Shown one piece after another: positions 1-11,980 of a stretch of DNA of 64,000 bases (its first letter is position 1; each line of letters begins with the position of its first letter). The position numbers and the translations under genes were made by a program. Origin of the DNA: Alopecurus myosuroides (lineage: Eukaryota; Streptophyta; Magnoliopsida; Poales; Poaceae); contig CM054060.1 of NCBI GenBank assembly GCA_028641055.1, forward strand, positions 310,482,949 to 310,546,948. Reading direction: 5' to 3'. The notes beneath the pieces are model-generated. The model did no database searches and was not told the DNA's origin. It saw only the letters and a list, made by a program, of their open reading frames with translations.

Positions 1-102
1 GTTGCACTCAATTGGAAATGACCATTAGGCCCTAGACATCCCAATGCCATGGCATGACACCTACCCGAAGTGACCATCTTGCCCCTCCCCTCATTCTCTC
101 TT

Positions 103-110
103 CTATAAAG
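103..110 (+). promoter_or_regulatory. Candidate LTR TATA box
   Basis: CTATAAAG lies about 100 bases into the window, after a C-rich stretch and before a run of short CA/CC-rich leader sequence. This matches a plant Pol II core promoter in the U3/R part of an LTR. It is inferred from the motif and its position only. Confidence 0.4.
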
Positions 111-3100
111 ACCCCAAGGCCATCTCCTTGCACCTTGCCCCTCCACCACAACCCCCCACTACAACACTTCATCCCCAAGTTGAGAGGAGCCTTGAGCCAT
201 CCATGTGAGCTCCATGAGCTCCAAAATCGCCGCCGGCCATTTTTCTTAAACCGATGTGAGGAACCTCAAATCCCTGCAGAAGTTTGCCTGTCGTTTTGAG
301 CTTGTGAAAAATAGTTTTCGTGCAGATTATTTTCTACAAAAATTCACAGAACTAGGCTTATGTTTTACTAACTATTTCACGTTGGAAGATCCAAGTTTGC
401 ACTTTTAGTTTTGTCACAATACCTGTTTTTCCACAGACTGTCTGTTTAGCCATTTTTGACATAACGTTTTGGATCTGTATCCATTTTGGGCAAATAAAAA
501 TGTTTTGAGTAGCCTATGATTAGATCTATCCATAGGACTTGGCCTTACATCAACGCCATTTACCAAATGGAAATGACATCCATTTTGGTAAAAGACCAGT
601 AGGCTTTTCTAGACTTTGTAGAAGGAGTTTAAAAATGATTTTTGGAGAAAATCCAATTGGATGAGTTTGTTATTGAGTATATCTATATTATCCTAGCTTA
701 GATTAATTTTTTGAGCTCTATATTATTTTTTGTGGACAGATCTAGAAACAGCAGCTTTTCTGTTTGTTTTCTTTGTTTGTTTTTGTTTGCAATGAAATGT
801 TTGGTTGGTTTAATCTTTGTTCCTAGAATGTAGAGATGTGTTGGATCTTGTTATTAGGTTGTTTTCTTGCATTACATCTACCATACAAAGTGTGTGCATG
901 TTTGCAATATCATTTGGCTATAGAAGTAGCATGTGTTATTTCCCTAGTTGATTTATTTGATGTTTTGTGTGAACCAACTCCTTGTGTGCTTGTTACCTAA
1001 ATTTGTGCTATGCTTGAGTGGAGTCAAGTAACATTTTGGTACTGATATTAGGATGGTAGTATCTCTGTTAGGTTGCACTTGATTTTATGGAGATGCATGT
1101 GTAGCATTTGTTTGCTTGTTTGCACCTTATTGTTTTCACTAGTATTGTTTTCACTAGAATAAATAGCTTTGTATTATTTATCTTGTATACTAGTTTTTGT
1201 CATGAGTAACCAGAGGATTAGTACCTCATTTTCCTTGGTATTAGTGGGACCATACCCCACTGGTCCCATTTCATCTTGGTTAGGGATGCAAATCCCCAAC
1301 CATACATGTGTGTGAAAATAACATGTTTTATTATGTGATTGATTATTATTTTCCACCATGGAAAACATATTTGTTTGTTTTCACTAATGCAAGTGAGAAG
1401 TTTATTTCTTATAGGAAGATACTAGTATTTTAGATGTTATCCATTTGTTAGCATAATGTTCCTTAGGAGTATCATGTTAAGAAATGATTCACTATTGAGT
1501 GCTAAATTAAATTGTTTGCAAATAAACTAAATTCCTTGTGAGTGATAGATTGTTTGTGAATGATTTATAATTGAGTGTTTGGATTTTTGGAAAGGTTTAG
1601 TTAACCTTTAATTGAGTGTATAGCTACTGGTTGGGTAGTTTATACCTTGGTTGCTTGCTAGTTAATCTATTTGAAAAGCATGCATTACTAGAATTGGTTA
1701 TGCTTCCTTAATAGATGTGTACATAAAATTATTCTATTTTAGTACTTACTAGCATGTGTAAGGTTTGTGTGATGTTAGTAGGCATTTTTATATCCATGTA
1801 TTGCTTGTTTAAGATTATGCTTCCTTGTTGTGGTGTTTGCTTCTCTAGTGATGGACTAGTGTCACCACTAGAGATTATGAGATTACCTAGTATTGTTGTC
1901 TTCTTATTTTCTTAGTGTAGGACTATCCTAGCATGTTTAGGACATGTTTAGGATGATGTTACTTCTGTTATTATGTATATTTATGATCATGACTTTCTTG
2001 TTTAGAGTTAAGCATCATAGTAGCATTGCTTGCTTCTCTAGCGATGAACTAGTGTCACCACTAGAAATTGTGGTTATCTCTAGTATTGTCATTTTTATTT
2101 TCATAAGTGTATGAGTTTATTATAGCATATTTATGAAGTTATTACTTCTGTTATGATGCCATGAATCATTTAGTTTCTTGTGCTATAGTTGTAGAATATA
2201 AGTTTTTCTTATAACATGCTTGTGTAGATTTTCCACACCAGTGTGTTATAAGTGCAGTCCTGTTTCTATGCTTTTGATAGGGATATTACCTTCAGTGATG
2301 ATGGTGTTTTAGATTATTTTTATTACTTGTTATCCTTGTTTTTAGGTACTGGTTGTTTGCTAATTTTTCATGATTGATGGATTCCAAAACCTCTAGTAAA
2401 CAATAACATAGTGAATAAATAGTCTATTCAATTGTGGCGTGTTTGCTTGTTGTTTGGATTTTGTTGGAGTGTTTTACCTTAGAATGAGTTTATACTTGTG
2501 TTATGATTGTGCTTAAGAGTATCTTGTGAAACTAAAACATCCAACTAAAATCATGAACACATCAAGTGATAGTTGCTTGTGGTGAGTAATACCCACTGCC
2601 ATGGGTATTATTCTGTCTGTTTGTTTTACCTTAGCAACCTAACCTTTTTCACCCACAAGCTATATTTTTAGCTTCTTATATATCTTGTTATGAGAGTGGT
2701 ACACCACTCCATATATGGTATGTATGATGTGGGATATGGTTTTCTAAACCATACATAGTGCCTGACGATAGTTTTGGACCATGAGAGTTATGTGAGATAG
2801 TTTTCGCGTTATCATTCCGAGAGAACTCGAGAGTGAACATTTGTTGCTGTATGTGTTTCTTAGCTTAGTTGTTTGTACTTTAGACCTGAGTGTGTGTATT
2901 TTATTTCCTTTACGACGCTAGAACGCGAAGAAGAAGGAGAAGCAGTTGTGGAGCTGTGCGTCAAGTTCAAGTTGCTTCAAGGCCAGGGACATTAAGAGAC
3001 TTGAGGCAAGCCATCCTGATGCTTGCTGATACAATACTTATCATTATCTATCATGCATGTTTTACCTCTGAAGTTTTACCAAAACTTGATTATCAAAACT

Positions 3101-4264
3101 ATTTTTGATGTGGCTATTACTACTATACTAGTATATAGGTTACTATTATGCCAGTAGTTAAACTTGGTAATACCAAGCCCATAAGCCACCCTATGGTATT
3201 CATTACCATCAAATATACTAGTCCCTAAGTGGACACCCTAAAATTGTGATTCTACAAAACAAAGGCTTTACGGAAAAAACCGGAGAAAAGGCGGATCCTT
3301 GTTCTCCGGAGGAATGTGGAAGTGGTCATTTTTGAGAAAGTGGTGTTTTCAAAAATGACACATAACCTAGTCTTCGCCGGACAACCTTTACCGTACTGCC
3401 ACCCTACCCCAACATGGGCACGGGGCTTAACTTGAAGTTTGTTCTTATTAGTGTGTGCTATCTCACTTGCTATAAGGGGCGTCGTACCCTCGAACCGAAT
3501 GTCGTCAAAACTCCCAATGTTGAGGCATATAAAGTGTGGGATTAATTTTCCCTCCGGATGCATTCATTGAGGCTCCCGGCTAGGCAGGGTGGGACTTGGT
3601 GCCGGGGAGAACAAAACTCAATCGAGATATAGACATATACTAGCTTGAACATAGTGGATGGTTATGATCAGATACCTGATGTTTACATACTGTTGTTACA
3701 GTCTGTGGTTGTTCACGGTAGGTGTACTGGATCTGGTGGATGTGTACACCTCTGCAGAGTACAACTTTTTCGAAGAAGCCGCGTCCTCGGATATGGACAG
3801 TTGAATGGCCATGTAGCTAGCATTGTGTCAATGTTTTCAAAAAGGAGTTTTGAAAAGGAGTTTTGAACTTGTGAAGTTTGGAAAGGAAGGAAAGCTTGTA
3901 CCGTGGAGGTACTGATGATGGAAAGCCAGAAGTTGTTTTACAAACTAAAAAGTTTTGCAAATAAAACTTTTCTACTCTAAGCAAGAATTCTGGAAACTGA
4001 TTCCAAGAAGTTTTGCAAAGAGAAAATATTCTTTTAAACAAAAGTTTAACAAAACCTCTTGTACATGTGATATCTACAAGAGATATAAAACTATATTATT
4101 TTCTTCTGAAGTATCTTCTTCAACGAAGGTACAGATTAAATTTGACTGCAACTGTGGTGTCATCCTATATGAACACCATTGATAGTGAACCCTATTTATA
4201 GCCTACCTATTCCACCCTATAAGCATACTTGCATTTTGGTAAGTCACATGATGGATGTCTTGCT

Positions 4265-4284
4265 GAGTACATTCAAATGTACTC
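4265..4284 (+). repeat. Perfect palindrome conserved among Tekay-type LTRs
   Basis: GAGTACATTCAAATGTACTC can fold as a 9-bp stem with a 2-base loop. The identical 20-mer occurs at 52369-52388 and 63724-63743 in the LTRs of element E, although the LTRs are otherwise diverged. Confidence 0.75.
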
Positions 4285-4679
4285 ATTATGGTTTCGCCCC
4301 TGGTATCTACTTGCCAGACTTTGAGAAGGAGTCTTCGAAGAAGATCAACAAGGAGGAGTATGAAGCTGATGGCTTTGCGAACTAGGATCGTCTCTGGGTC
4401 AGCAGCCTGTAGGTTAAGGCGTGACTTGGGCTCTACTGCGTTATGAGTATTTAGTCTTCCGCTGTGTGTGTTGTGTGTTGCCCTGCGTGGCATCCGTTTA
4501 GGCTTGGTCAAGTGACAATGCCCCTTTTGTAAGTTTTTATGCAACCGTGTAATGGATATTGTATCTGTGTACCAACTTGATATGTTGTTCACGACTGAAT
4601 TCCTGGGATCGTGAATGTATGCATATCGAAGGTGTCCTTGAACAGTGGTTCGAAGGGCGGACCTTACAGCCATGTTATA

Positions 4680-5674
4680 TCCTGTCTGCAGAATTTGATG
4701 AAGCTCTGCCTCCTGATGAAGATCAGATGCCATTGGATGGGAACCCCCACCCACTACCTGGCCAACTGCAGCAAGACCTTGGCAATTTTGTGTTGCCACA
4801 ATATCCTGAACTTGGGTGGAATTTACCTCCACCAATGGCAGACTTCCCCAATCAGCAAAATGATGATGTTGAAATGCAGCAGCAGGACCTGGATGCTGAG
4901 CATGTTGGGGGATGGGGGCAAATAGGGGGGTGGGACCACCACCTCCCTGTTCAGGAGTCAAACTCTACAGTCGGCTCTGGCTCTGCTAATTCTATTAATC
5001 AGAATGTTCTTGTTGTCAATATGTTGCAGGTGCACACTTCCCATGTTCCACCTCCTGCTTCAAGGCTTTTTGCTTGGCCGTGGGTGTAGAAAAATTCGCA
5101 CATGTATGGGCCTGCCCTGCCTCCTTCCATGCAATGGGAAAGCCTGCTGAAGAAGTTGGTCCCTCTTCAATTCTTGTCATCTGTCAGGCCCAGTGGACTC
5201 TCTCCTAGCCCATTTACTCTGATTACTGATGCCACTTTTCCTTTTAAAGGAAATATTTTTCAGTTCACTGCTAGAAGAAGGTTCTTCAAAGCACAGGGAG
5301 CTGCCAGTCAACTTTGCTTTGCAAGCTCTCCTATTAAGAGCATTGAGTGCTCCACCTCTACTACTTCTGATGTCACCTCCAGGAAAATAAGGAGAGGGAA
5401 AATGGGCACTCCTTCTTTTGACTCTTCAGTCAGAAGAAGCACCAGGCAAGCTGCTTTGAACAAGGGCTTCAAGTTGGTGGCAATGCAGGACAACCCTCAG
5501 CCCAGAAAGAAGCCAAGATCTGCTAGGCCTGCTACAGATAATGCTCCTGCCACTCCACATACCCCAATTGTTGTTCTCCAAAAAGTTGGGAGGGCTCTGG
5601 AGATTGCTGATGAGGACCTTTCTGAGGACAAGCTTGATGCTGTCCCTGACCCTGCTAAGAGCAAGAAGAATTAA
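4680..5674 (+). pseudogene. LINE ORF1 remnant (C-terminal part)
   Basis: A single reading frame runs from the LINE's truncated 5' end to the TAA at 5672-5674, broken once by an in-frame TAG at 5087-5089. The product is low-complexity and acidic at first (Q, P and D rich). Its end resembles grass LINE ORF1 C-termini: a 'VRRSTRQAALNKGF' segment, then a stretch ending in 'DEDLSEDKLDAVPDP'. I see no zinc knuckle; the N-terminal half, where RNA-binding motifs usually lie, is missing. The protein would normally coat LINE RNA. Assignment rests on its position before ORF2 and on general resemblance, so the exact family is uncertain. Confidence 0.6.
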
Positions 5675-5944
5675 TAATGTTAGGAAGTCTATATATCTGT
5701 AATGACTTCTGTTCTCAGCTGCTCCTGTACTCTTTTGTGATCTCTTGGGAGCTTTATTATGTAAAGTCACTTTTGATTTTGGGTCCTCCTGTGGATTTAT
5801 CAGTGCACTATCTATATATTAATTATGTGTTCCAGTCATATCCTGTGGCAAATGTTACTCTTGTAGCTATCTGGTATTGCTACACTGATCTGCTACTTTT
5901 ATTATTAAATGGATAGTAAATCATATTTATTCCTGGATTGGAAA

Positions 5945-8900
5945 GTTCTGGACTGGAATGTCAGGGGACTAAATGATAAAAACAAAAGGCTGTTGGTCTA
6001 CAACAAAATTGAGGAAAGTCAGTGTGCTATTATTTGTTTACAAGAAACAAAGTGTGCAGATTTTGATCACAGCTTCATTAGATCCTTTTGTCCTAAAAGG
6101 ATCGATAAATTTGTTTTTTCTCCATCTGTTGGAGCTTCTGGTGGCATTATTGTTCTATGGAACAGTGCAATTTTTGATGGAGAATTAATTGATTGCCACA
6201 AGTCTGCCATTAAATTGTGTTTCACCTCTAAACACAATCTTTCCTCCTAGACTTTAGTAACTGTTTATGGTCCTTGTTGTGGGCTAGATAGGGATATCTT
6301 TGTCCAATGGCTTCATGATTTAATAATTCCTTCGCATGGAAATTGGTTGCTGGTGGGTGATTTCAATTTTATTCGATCTGTGGAGAACAGAAATAAACCT
6401 GGGGCAGACATGAATGATATTTTCATCTTTAATGAAATTATTAGCCATCTTGGTTTAGTTGAACTTCCTTTAAAAGGAAGATCCTTTACATGGTCCAATA
6501 TGCAAGACCAACCCCTCCTGGAGCAGTTGGATTGGTTCTTTACCAGCACTTGGTGGACTCTGAACTATCCTAATACTATGGTTATGCCCCTTGCTAAGTC
6601 CACCTCTGACCATGTTCCATGTGTCATCTCCATATCAACCACCATTCCAAAAGCTCAGATTTTTAGGTTTGAGAACCATTGGATTCATTAGCCAGATCTT
6701 GTTTCAAGAGTTTGGAATTGGCCAGTTAGGAGGACCAACATTGCTGCCACAATTACTGCTAAACTCAAAAACATAAGGCATGAACTTAAAAGGTGGGGTA
6801 GAAATCTCTCTAATCTGAAGATTTTAATTGCCAATTGCAACCGAGTTATTCTGATCTTGGATTCTTTGGAGGAAGAAAGGAGCCTTAGTAGGCCTGAGTT
6901 TAATTTCAGGAATATTGTTAAAACCCACCTGAATAAGTTGCTTCTCTCCCAATCTGCTTATTGGAAAAATAGATGTACCATCAGATGGGTACAACTTGGT
7001 GGGGAAAATACCAAATTCTTCCATGCCAAAGCTACTGCAAGATTTAGATTTAATACTATTTCTGAGATTAAAAATGAAGATGGCATCTCATTGCTTGACC
7101 ATCAGCATAAGGCAGCTGCTTTTTGGACATGTTTCAAGAATAGAATGGGGGTCTCCATCAATATCTCTCAGCCTATAATTCTTTCAAAATTTATAAAACC
7201 TACCATTAATTTGGATTGTCTTATTGAGCCTTTTACTTCTGAGGAAATAGTTAATGTTATGAAATCTTTTAAGCCTGATAGAGCTCCTAGACCTGATGGT
7301 TTCAATGGCCTTTTTGTGAAAAAGTGTTGGGAGGTGCTAAAAGAGGATTTCTCTCAACTATGCCATGACTTTCACTCAGGGAATTTGTCTTTGCAGAGTA
7401 TCAATGATTCTTTTATTACTCTCATCCCAAAGAGTAATTCCCCTCAGACTGTCAATGATTTCAGGCCAATTTCTTTGACTAATACCTGCCTCAAATTTTT
7501 CACCAAGCTGATTGCTAATAGAATGCAGAACATTATTTGTGATACTATTCATGATAACCAATATGGTTTCATTAAGGGTAGAACTATCCAGGATTGTCTT
7601 GCTTGGTCTTTTGAATTCCTATTCCAGTGCCAACAATCCAGGAAGAAAATTGTAATCCTCAAAATTGATTTTGAAAAAGCCTTTGATACCTTGGATCATG
7701 ATGCCATTTTGCAAGTCTTAAGAGTGAAGGGTTTTCCAGAATTATTTATTACTTGGGTTAGAGAAATCCTTGCTTCTGGCTCTTCATTTGTGCTTCTAAA
7801 TGGGATTCCAGGCAAGAAATTTATCTGCAAAAGAGGAGTTAGGCAAGGAGATCCTCTGTCTCCCCTACTCTTTGTTGAGGGAGTTGATTTACTCCAGAGC
7901 CTAGTCAATAAGGCCTACAAGGATGGTTTACTCTCCCCCCTATTCCAGTTCGAAAAGACTTCCCTATTATTCAGTATGCTGATGACACCATTGTGGTCCT
8001 GCCGGCTTGTAAAAAAGATCTGGCTATCTTCAAAGATATCTTGCAAACTTATGCTGCTTTCACAGGGTTGAAAATCAATTTTCACAAATCATCTATGATT
8101 CCTATCAATCTTGATCATGAGGAAACCACTGCTATGGCTGATTTCTTTCAGTGTCAAGTTGGGACAATGCCTTTCACTTATCTTGGACTGCCAATGGGCA
8201 CTACTAGACCTACTATTAAAGATTTTTCTCCTTAGAGTTGAGAGAAGGCTTTCTGCCACTTCTTCATTTCTCTCCTACGGTGATAGGTTGGTGCTGGTAA
8301 ATTCTGTGCTCTCTTCATTGCCAACTTATTACATGTTGTCTTTGTTCATACCTGCTGGTGTTATTGAGGTCATTGATAGAGCTAGAAGACACTGTTTGTG
8401 GAGTAAAAGAGGGAAGGATAAAGCTAATTCCCTTGCAGCCTGGTCTGTGGTGTGCAAGCCAAAGAGAAAGGGGGGCCTTGGTATCCTGAATCTGAAAGTA
8501 CAAAACTCCGCCCTTCTGTTAAAGCATCTAGATAAATTCTATAATCATGAAGATCTTCCTTGGGTTCAACTCATAACTGATGCTTATTACCATCAGTCTG
8601 TCCCTCATGCAGTGGTTGAGTCTGGTTCTTTTTGGTGGAGAAATATTCTGGCTTTGGCTGAGGAATATAGGAAGATCACAACTTGCTCTGTGGGGAATGG
8701 TTTCATTGTGCTTTTTTTGGAGGATAATTGGCAACCTCAATTGCTTAAGATAACCTTTCCTAGGTTATTTTCTTTTGCTAAGGACAAGCTACAGTCTGTT
8801 CATGAGTTTCTTTTACACACAGACTGTATTCATAATTTTTTCCTCCCTTTGACCACCCAAGCAAATGATGAATTACTGGTGTTGAAAAGTATGATTCTCA

Positions 8901-9481
8901 ATTTTAGACTACAGTCAAATCAGAAAGACCTATGGAGGAGTTCCATTTCATCTTCCAAGTTCTCTCCAAGCTCTTTTTATAAACATCATTTTGCTACTCT
9001 TCCTGATGATATGCTTTCCTATGGGATTTGGAAGAGTAAATGTCAGTCCAAGCATAAATTCTTTGCTTGACTATTGCTGCATGATAGAATTAACACAAGG
9101 GATATGCTTGTTAGAAGGCATTGGCATGTCAGTGACTCTTCTGATTGTGTTCTTTGTTCTGCTCATGTTCATGAAGACTGGAAACACTTGTTCTTTAATT
9201 GCACATACAATACAAGGATTTGGAACTATCTCCAAATTCCTTGGGTTCCAGGTTCTTCAACCTTTACAATCAGGTCTTCCAAGAGGCATTTCTCTGGTCC
9301 TTGTTTTGAGGAGATAATTATCCTGGCCTGCTGGGGCATCTGGAAGCAGAGAAATGGTTGGATATTCAAGAATATCAAACCCAGTTTTAGAGGATGGAAG
9401 GCCCTGTTTATACAGGAAGTCACCCTGCTTAAGTACAGGGTGAAGAGAGATCTCTCTGTTTTTTTTGACATCATGGATTGA
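5945..9481 (+). pseudogene. LINE ORF2 remnant: endonuclease, reverse transcriptase, zf-RVT
   Basis: Domains appear in L1 order. An APE-type endonuclease starts with 'WNVRGLNDKNK' (near 5955) and includes 'CLQETK', 'GDFNFIR' and 'SDHVP'. Reverse transcriptase spans roughly 7240-8230, with 'SFITLIPK', 'DFRPISL', 'QYGFIKGR', 'KIDFEKAFDTL', 'RGVRQGDPLSPLLF' and the catalytic 'YADD' near 7974. A zf-RVT-like Cys/His region lies near 9070-9230. The ORF2 protein would nick DNA and prime reverse transcription. Damage: in-frame stops at 6248-6250 and 6689-6691, a frameshift just before YADD (about 7940), another near 8230, and a TGA at 9068-9070 where related proteins have Trp ('KFFAW'). It cannot be functional as it stands. 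Confidence 0.9.
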
Positions 9482-9599
9482 TTCACTCCCCTGAATCATT
9501 TGTAAATATGTAAATATTGTAAATAACTTTTATTTTAATAAATGGGGGGCTGTGGGGGTTTCCCCCACAGTATTGGTGTCAAAAAAAAATCATGTTATA

Positions 9600-10616
9600 A
9601 TGTGCACTACGGTGCAACCTTTATTTGTCAATTGCCAAGCTGTAATTTGTTCACCCAACATGTTATCTTTATGGAGAGACACCACTAGTGGACCTATGGA
9701 CCCCGGTCCATTTTCTTACACTGTTAAATAAACCACAACAATTTCCTGATTTCTTTACTTACTGCAAGCATACACCTGTTTCCACATTATACGTCTAATC
9801 TTTGTTTTCAGCAAGACCGGTGAGATTGACAACCTCACTGTACCATTGGGACAAAGTATTTTTGTTGTGTTGTGTGTTGGTTCCACGTTGTTGCTGACAC
9901 CGGTGAGGCGCCATCACCACCGTCAGTGACATCAATCTTCCGTAGATCCTCTTCCTCCTACTGGATTGATAACCTTGGTTCTTAACTGAGGAAATTCTTA
10001 ATGTTGTGCTCATCAAACCCTCCTCTTGGGGTTTCCAACAAAACATAGCAGATGGCATAAGGAGGAGAAGACAATAATCTTGCTACTGCTATGGACCTGT
10101 AGTCTAACGATGAACTACTCACGTATCACTCCGGAGACAGGCATGGTGATGTAGAGCTTTCCGGCGATGTTGGCTTCAGAACCCTCCCGAACTAGGCTTG
10201 ACGATGGCGGCGGCTACAGAAATTTTCGTGGATGGAGGCTCGGGTGTTTAGGGTTTTCTCGATGGAGCGTATTTATAGGTGAAAGGGCGATGTCGGTGGA
10301 TGGCCAGGGGGGCCACACCACGTGGTGGCACGACCAAGGGAAGGCCGCGCCGCCCTATGGTGTGGCCACCTCGTGGCCTCCCTTCGGGTCTCCTTCGGAC
10401 TCCGTGTACGTGACAGAAGAAATAGGACCCTGGGTTTTTGTTTCGTCAAATTCGGGGAATATTTTCAGAACAACTTTTCTAAAACCAAAAATAGCAGAAA
10501 ACATGAACTGATATTGTGGCATCAGTCCCAGGAAATCCATAAAAAATTTATAAAGTGTATAGAAAACATGTAGCAATTGGCATAATAACAACATGGAACA
10601 TCAGAAATTATAGATA
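9600..10616. other. TE-derived sequence, family not resolved
   Basis: No credible gene. The text around 9810-10040 ('gcaagaccggtgagattgac', later 'cctcttggggtttccaacaa') and around 10560-10616 ('gtagcaattggcataataac') resembles leader or LTR sequence common in Triticeae-type LTR retrotransposons, from memory. I find no terminal repeats or coding domains that fix a family, and it stops abruptly near 10616. Confidence 0.35.
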
Positions 10617-10744
10617 CTCCTTCAGCTGCTCCTACTCCGACGACGATGACTCCAGCTCTGACTGAAGACGACGCGGCTGAGGGAGAAGAAGAAGCCACAA
10701 CGGAGAAGAAGCCGGACATTTTGGCCCTAGAAGATGAACCCTAG
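10617..10744 (+). pseudogene. Short acidic C-terminal coding fragment
   Basis: An open frame reads through '...TPTTMTPALTEDDAAEGEE' to '...KKPDILALEDEP' and stops at 10742-10744. The composition (Thr/Pro, then Glu/Lys, then an acidic end) looks like a real protein tail. There is no upstream exon: the preceding sequence is TE-like. I do not recognise the source gene. It could be a captured gene end or chance. Confidence 0.25.
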
Positions 10745-11724
10745 TTCATCGCCGCTTATGTGTATTAAGTTTTTATTTTGCAAAATCAGCGAGGAGCAGC
10801 GAGTTCATCGTTTTGTACTTCCGCCTAAATCAATGGAATTTCGATTTCCAGTTCTTGTTGAGGGTTCTGCTGCGATCCTTACCTCCGCGATCCATAGAAT
10901 CATGTAAAACGCGAACTGAAAAACGTTTTTTAGTTTTCAGTTTGAGAGCTCTGCTAGAGATGCTATTATGGCCCCAAAAAGGCCTTGGCCCGTACAGTCG
11001 CCGGAATTTTTCAGTTCCACGGCCTTTTCGGTCGTTGCTAGAGTTGCTCTTATACTGTAAAATTACGATAATAAGCACATAATTCAAGTGTTTGTTGTTG
11101 CATTTCTCAAATTATTTGAGATCAATATTACCAGTAGGGAAAAAACTAAATTAAAATGGATATAGCAAGTTAGAGTTCGCAATGCATCCTGTTGTGGTTC
11201 TTTTGAAGTCCCGGTATATTTATGCAATCTTACAGGTGTACGTACTTCTCGTAAGTTTTACCAACCGTTCTTATATTTCTCCACATACAGGACCTATGCC
11301 CCGTTCGTGTTTGCCTATGAGCACCTTGAGTTAAGAACTCTTTTCCATTCTCTGATCTGCTGTCTCTTCTTTCTGTGTCAGATTCAGTGGAGCCGTAGTC
11401 ACTAGTTAGAACAAGAGCAACCGTTCAAGTCCATAACCATTTTTGGATTGAAAAAACTAATGCATCATTTAGATTCAGGAGCAGGGATTTCCCCGCCATT
11501 TACAAGCTGTACCATGTTAAGAGTTGGTACACAAGACTGGTGTCTCAGTTGCATCGACGAGCTGGTTTTATTTAGCTTTACCGAGTATGTTCCGAAAAGC
11601 AACATCCAGATATGGACCGAGAGATTTCAGAGAAATTTAAAAGGGATAAAACTGCACCATCTGCTCATAACTGCATAAAACTGCTTGCTTGATATATATG
11701 ACTGTAGTAATATTCTAACATCAC
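10745..11724. other. Intergenic, one hairpin and possible MITE-like debris
   Basis: No gene seen. An imperfect inverted repeat (AACTGAAAA ... TTTTCAGTT) sits at about 10916-10943. Related 'tgctagag(a/t)tgct' segments occur near 10952 and 11038, as in small grass MITEs, but I find no clean terminal inverted repeats or TSD. The remainder is AT-rich flank downstream of the CCT-motif gene. Confidence 0.35.
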
Positions 11725-11730
11725 TTTATT
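11725..11730 (-). terminator. Candidate poly(A) signal of the CCT-motif gene
   Basis: AATAAA on the minus strand lies about 250 bases past the stop codon of the CCT-motif gene (11981). That is a normal plant 3' UTR length. Plant poly(A) signals are loose, so this is only a candidate. Confidence 0.35.
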
Positions 11731-11980
11731 TCCTTCCTTTACCTCACACTGTAAACCTGAGACCAACTATCTGACCTGACCTGCTCTCTGATCCCCATGG
11801 CAACTCACACCAAGGGCATCTCTATCCTCTCTCCTCAAAGTAAAACTCCGAAAGAAAAACAAAAACAAGGGAGGGGAACAAAAAATTCTCACTCACTCAG
11901 TGGCATCTCTTAGCTAATGATAGAAAACTAAAAGGGCCAAAAAAAGGTGTCCATAAAAAGGCTAGCAAGTATCGCTATAT

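Larger units (their letters stand above)
1..4668 (+). repeat. Long Tekay-type Ty3/gypsy LTR, left end outside window (solo or 3' LTR)
   Basis: From about 540 onward this stretch runs collinear with the 5.2-kb LTR at 47560-52762, though clearly diverged. Shared blocks include the 'ccattttggtaaaa' segment near 575, the 'cataacctagtcttcgc' block near 3361, the 'gccgcgtcctcggatatgg' block near 3779 and the tail at 4265-4440. It ends in ...CTTACA at 4668. No tRNA-type primer site follows, so this is a solo LTR or a 3' LTR, not a 5' LTR. The window begins inside it, so its TG start and left TSD cannot be seen. Much of it is AT-rich and non-coding; I see no independent gene in it. Confidence 0.8.
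4671..9599 (+). mobile_element. L1-type LINE, 5'-truncated, with target-site duplication
   Basis: The element body is about 4680-9590. It carries an ORF1 remnant, an ORF2 with endonuclease, reverse transcriptase and zf-RVT regions, and a 3' end made of a G/C hairpin (9544-9571) followed by TC and an A-run. The 9-bp repeat CATGTTATA flanks it at 4671-4679 and 9591-9599, so the pre-insertion site can be read. It was inserted 2 bp past the end of the solo LTR. Several stops and frameshifts show that it is inactive. Confidence 0.85.
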
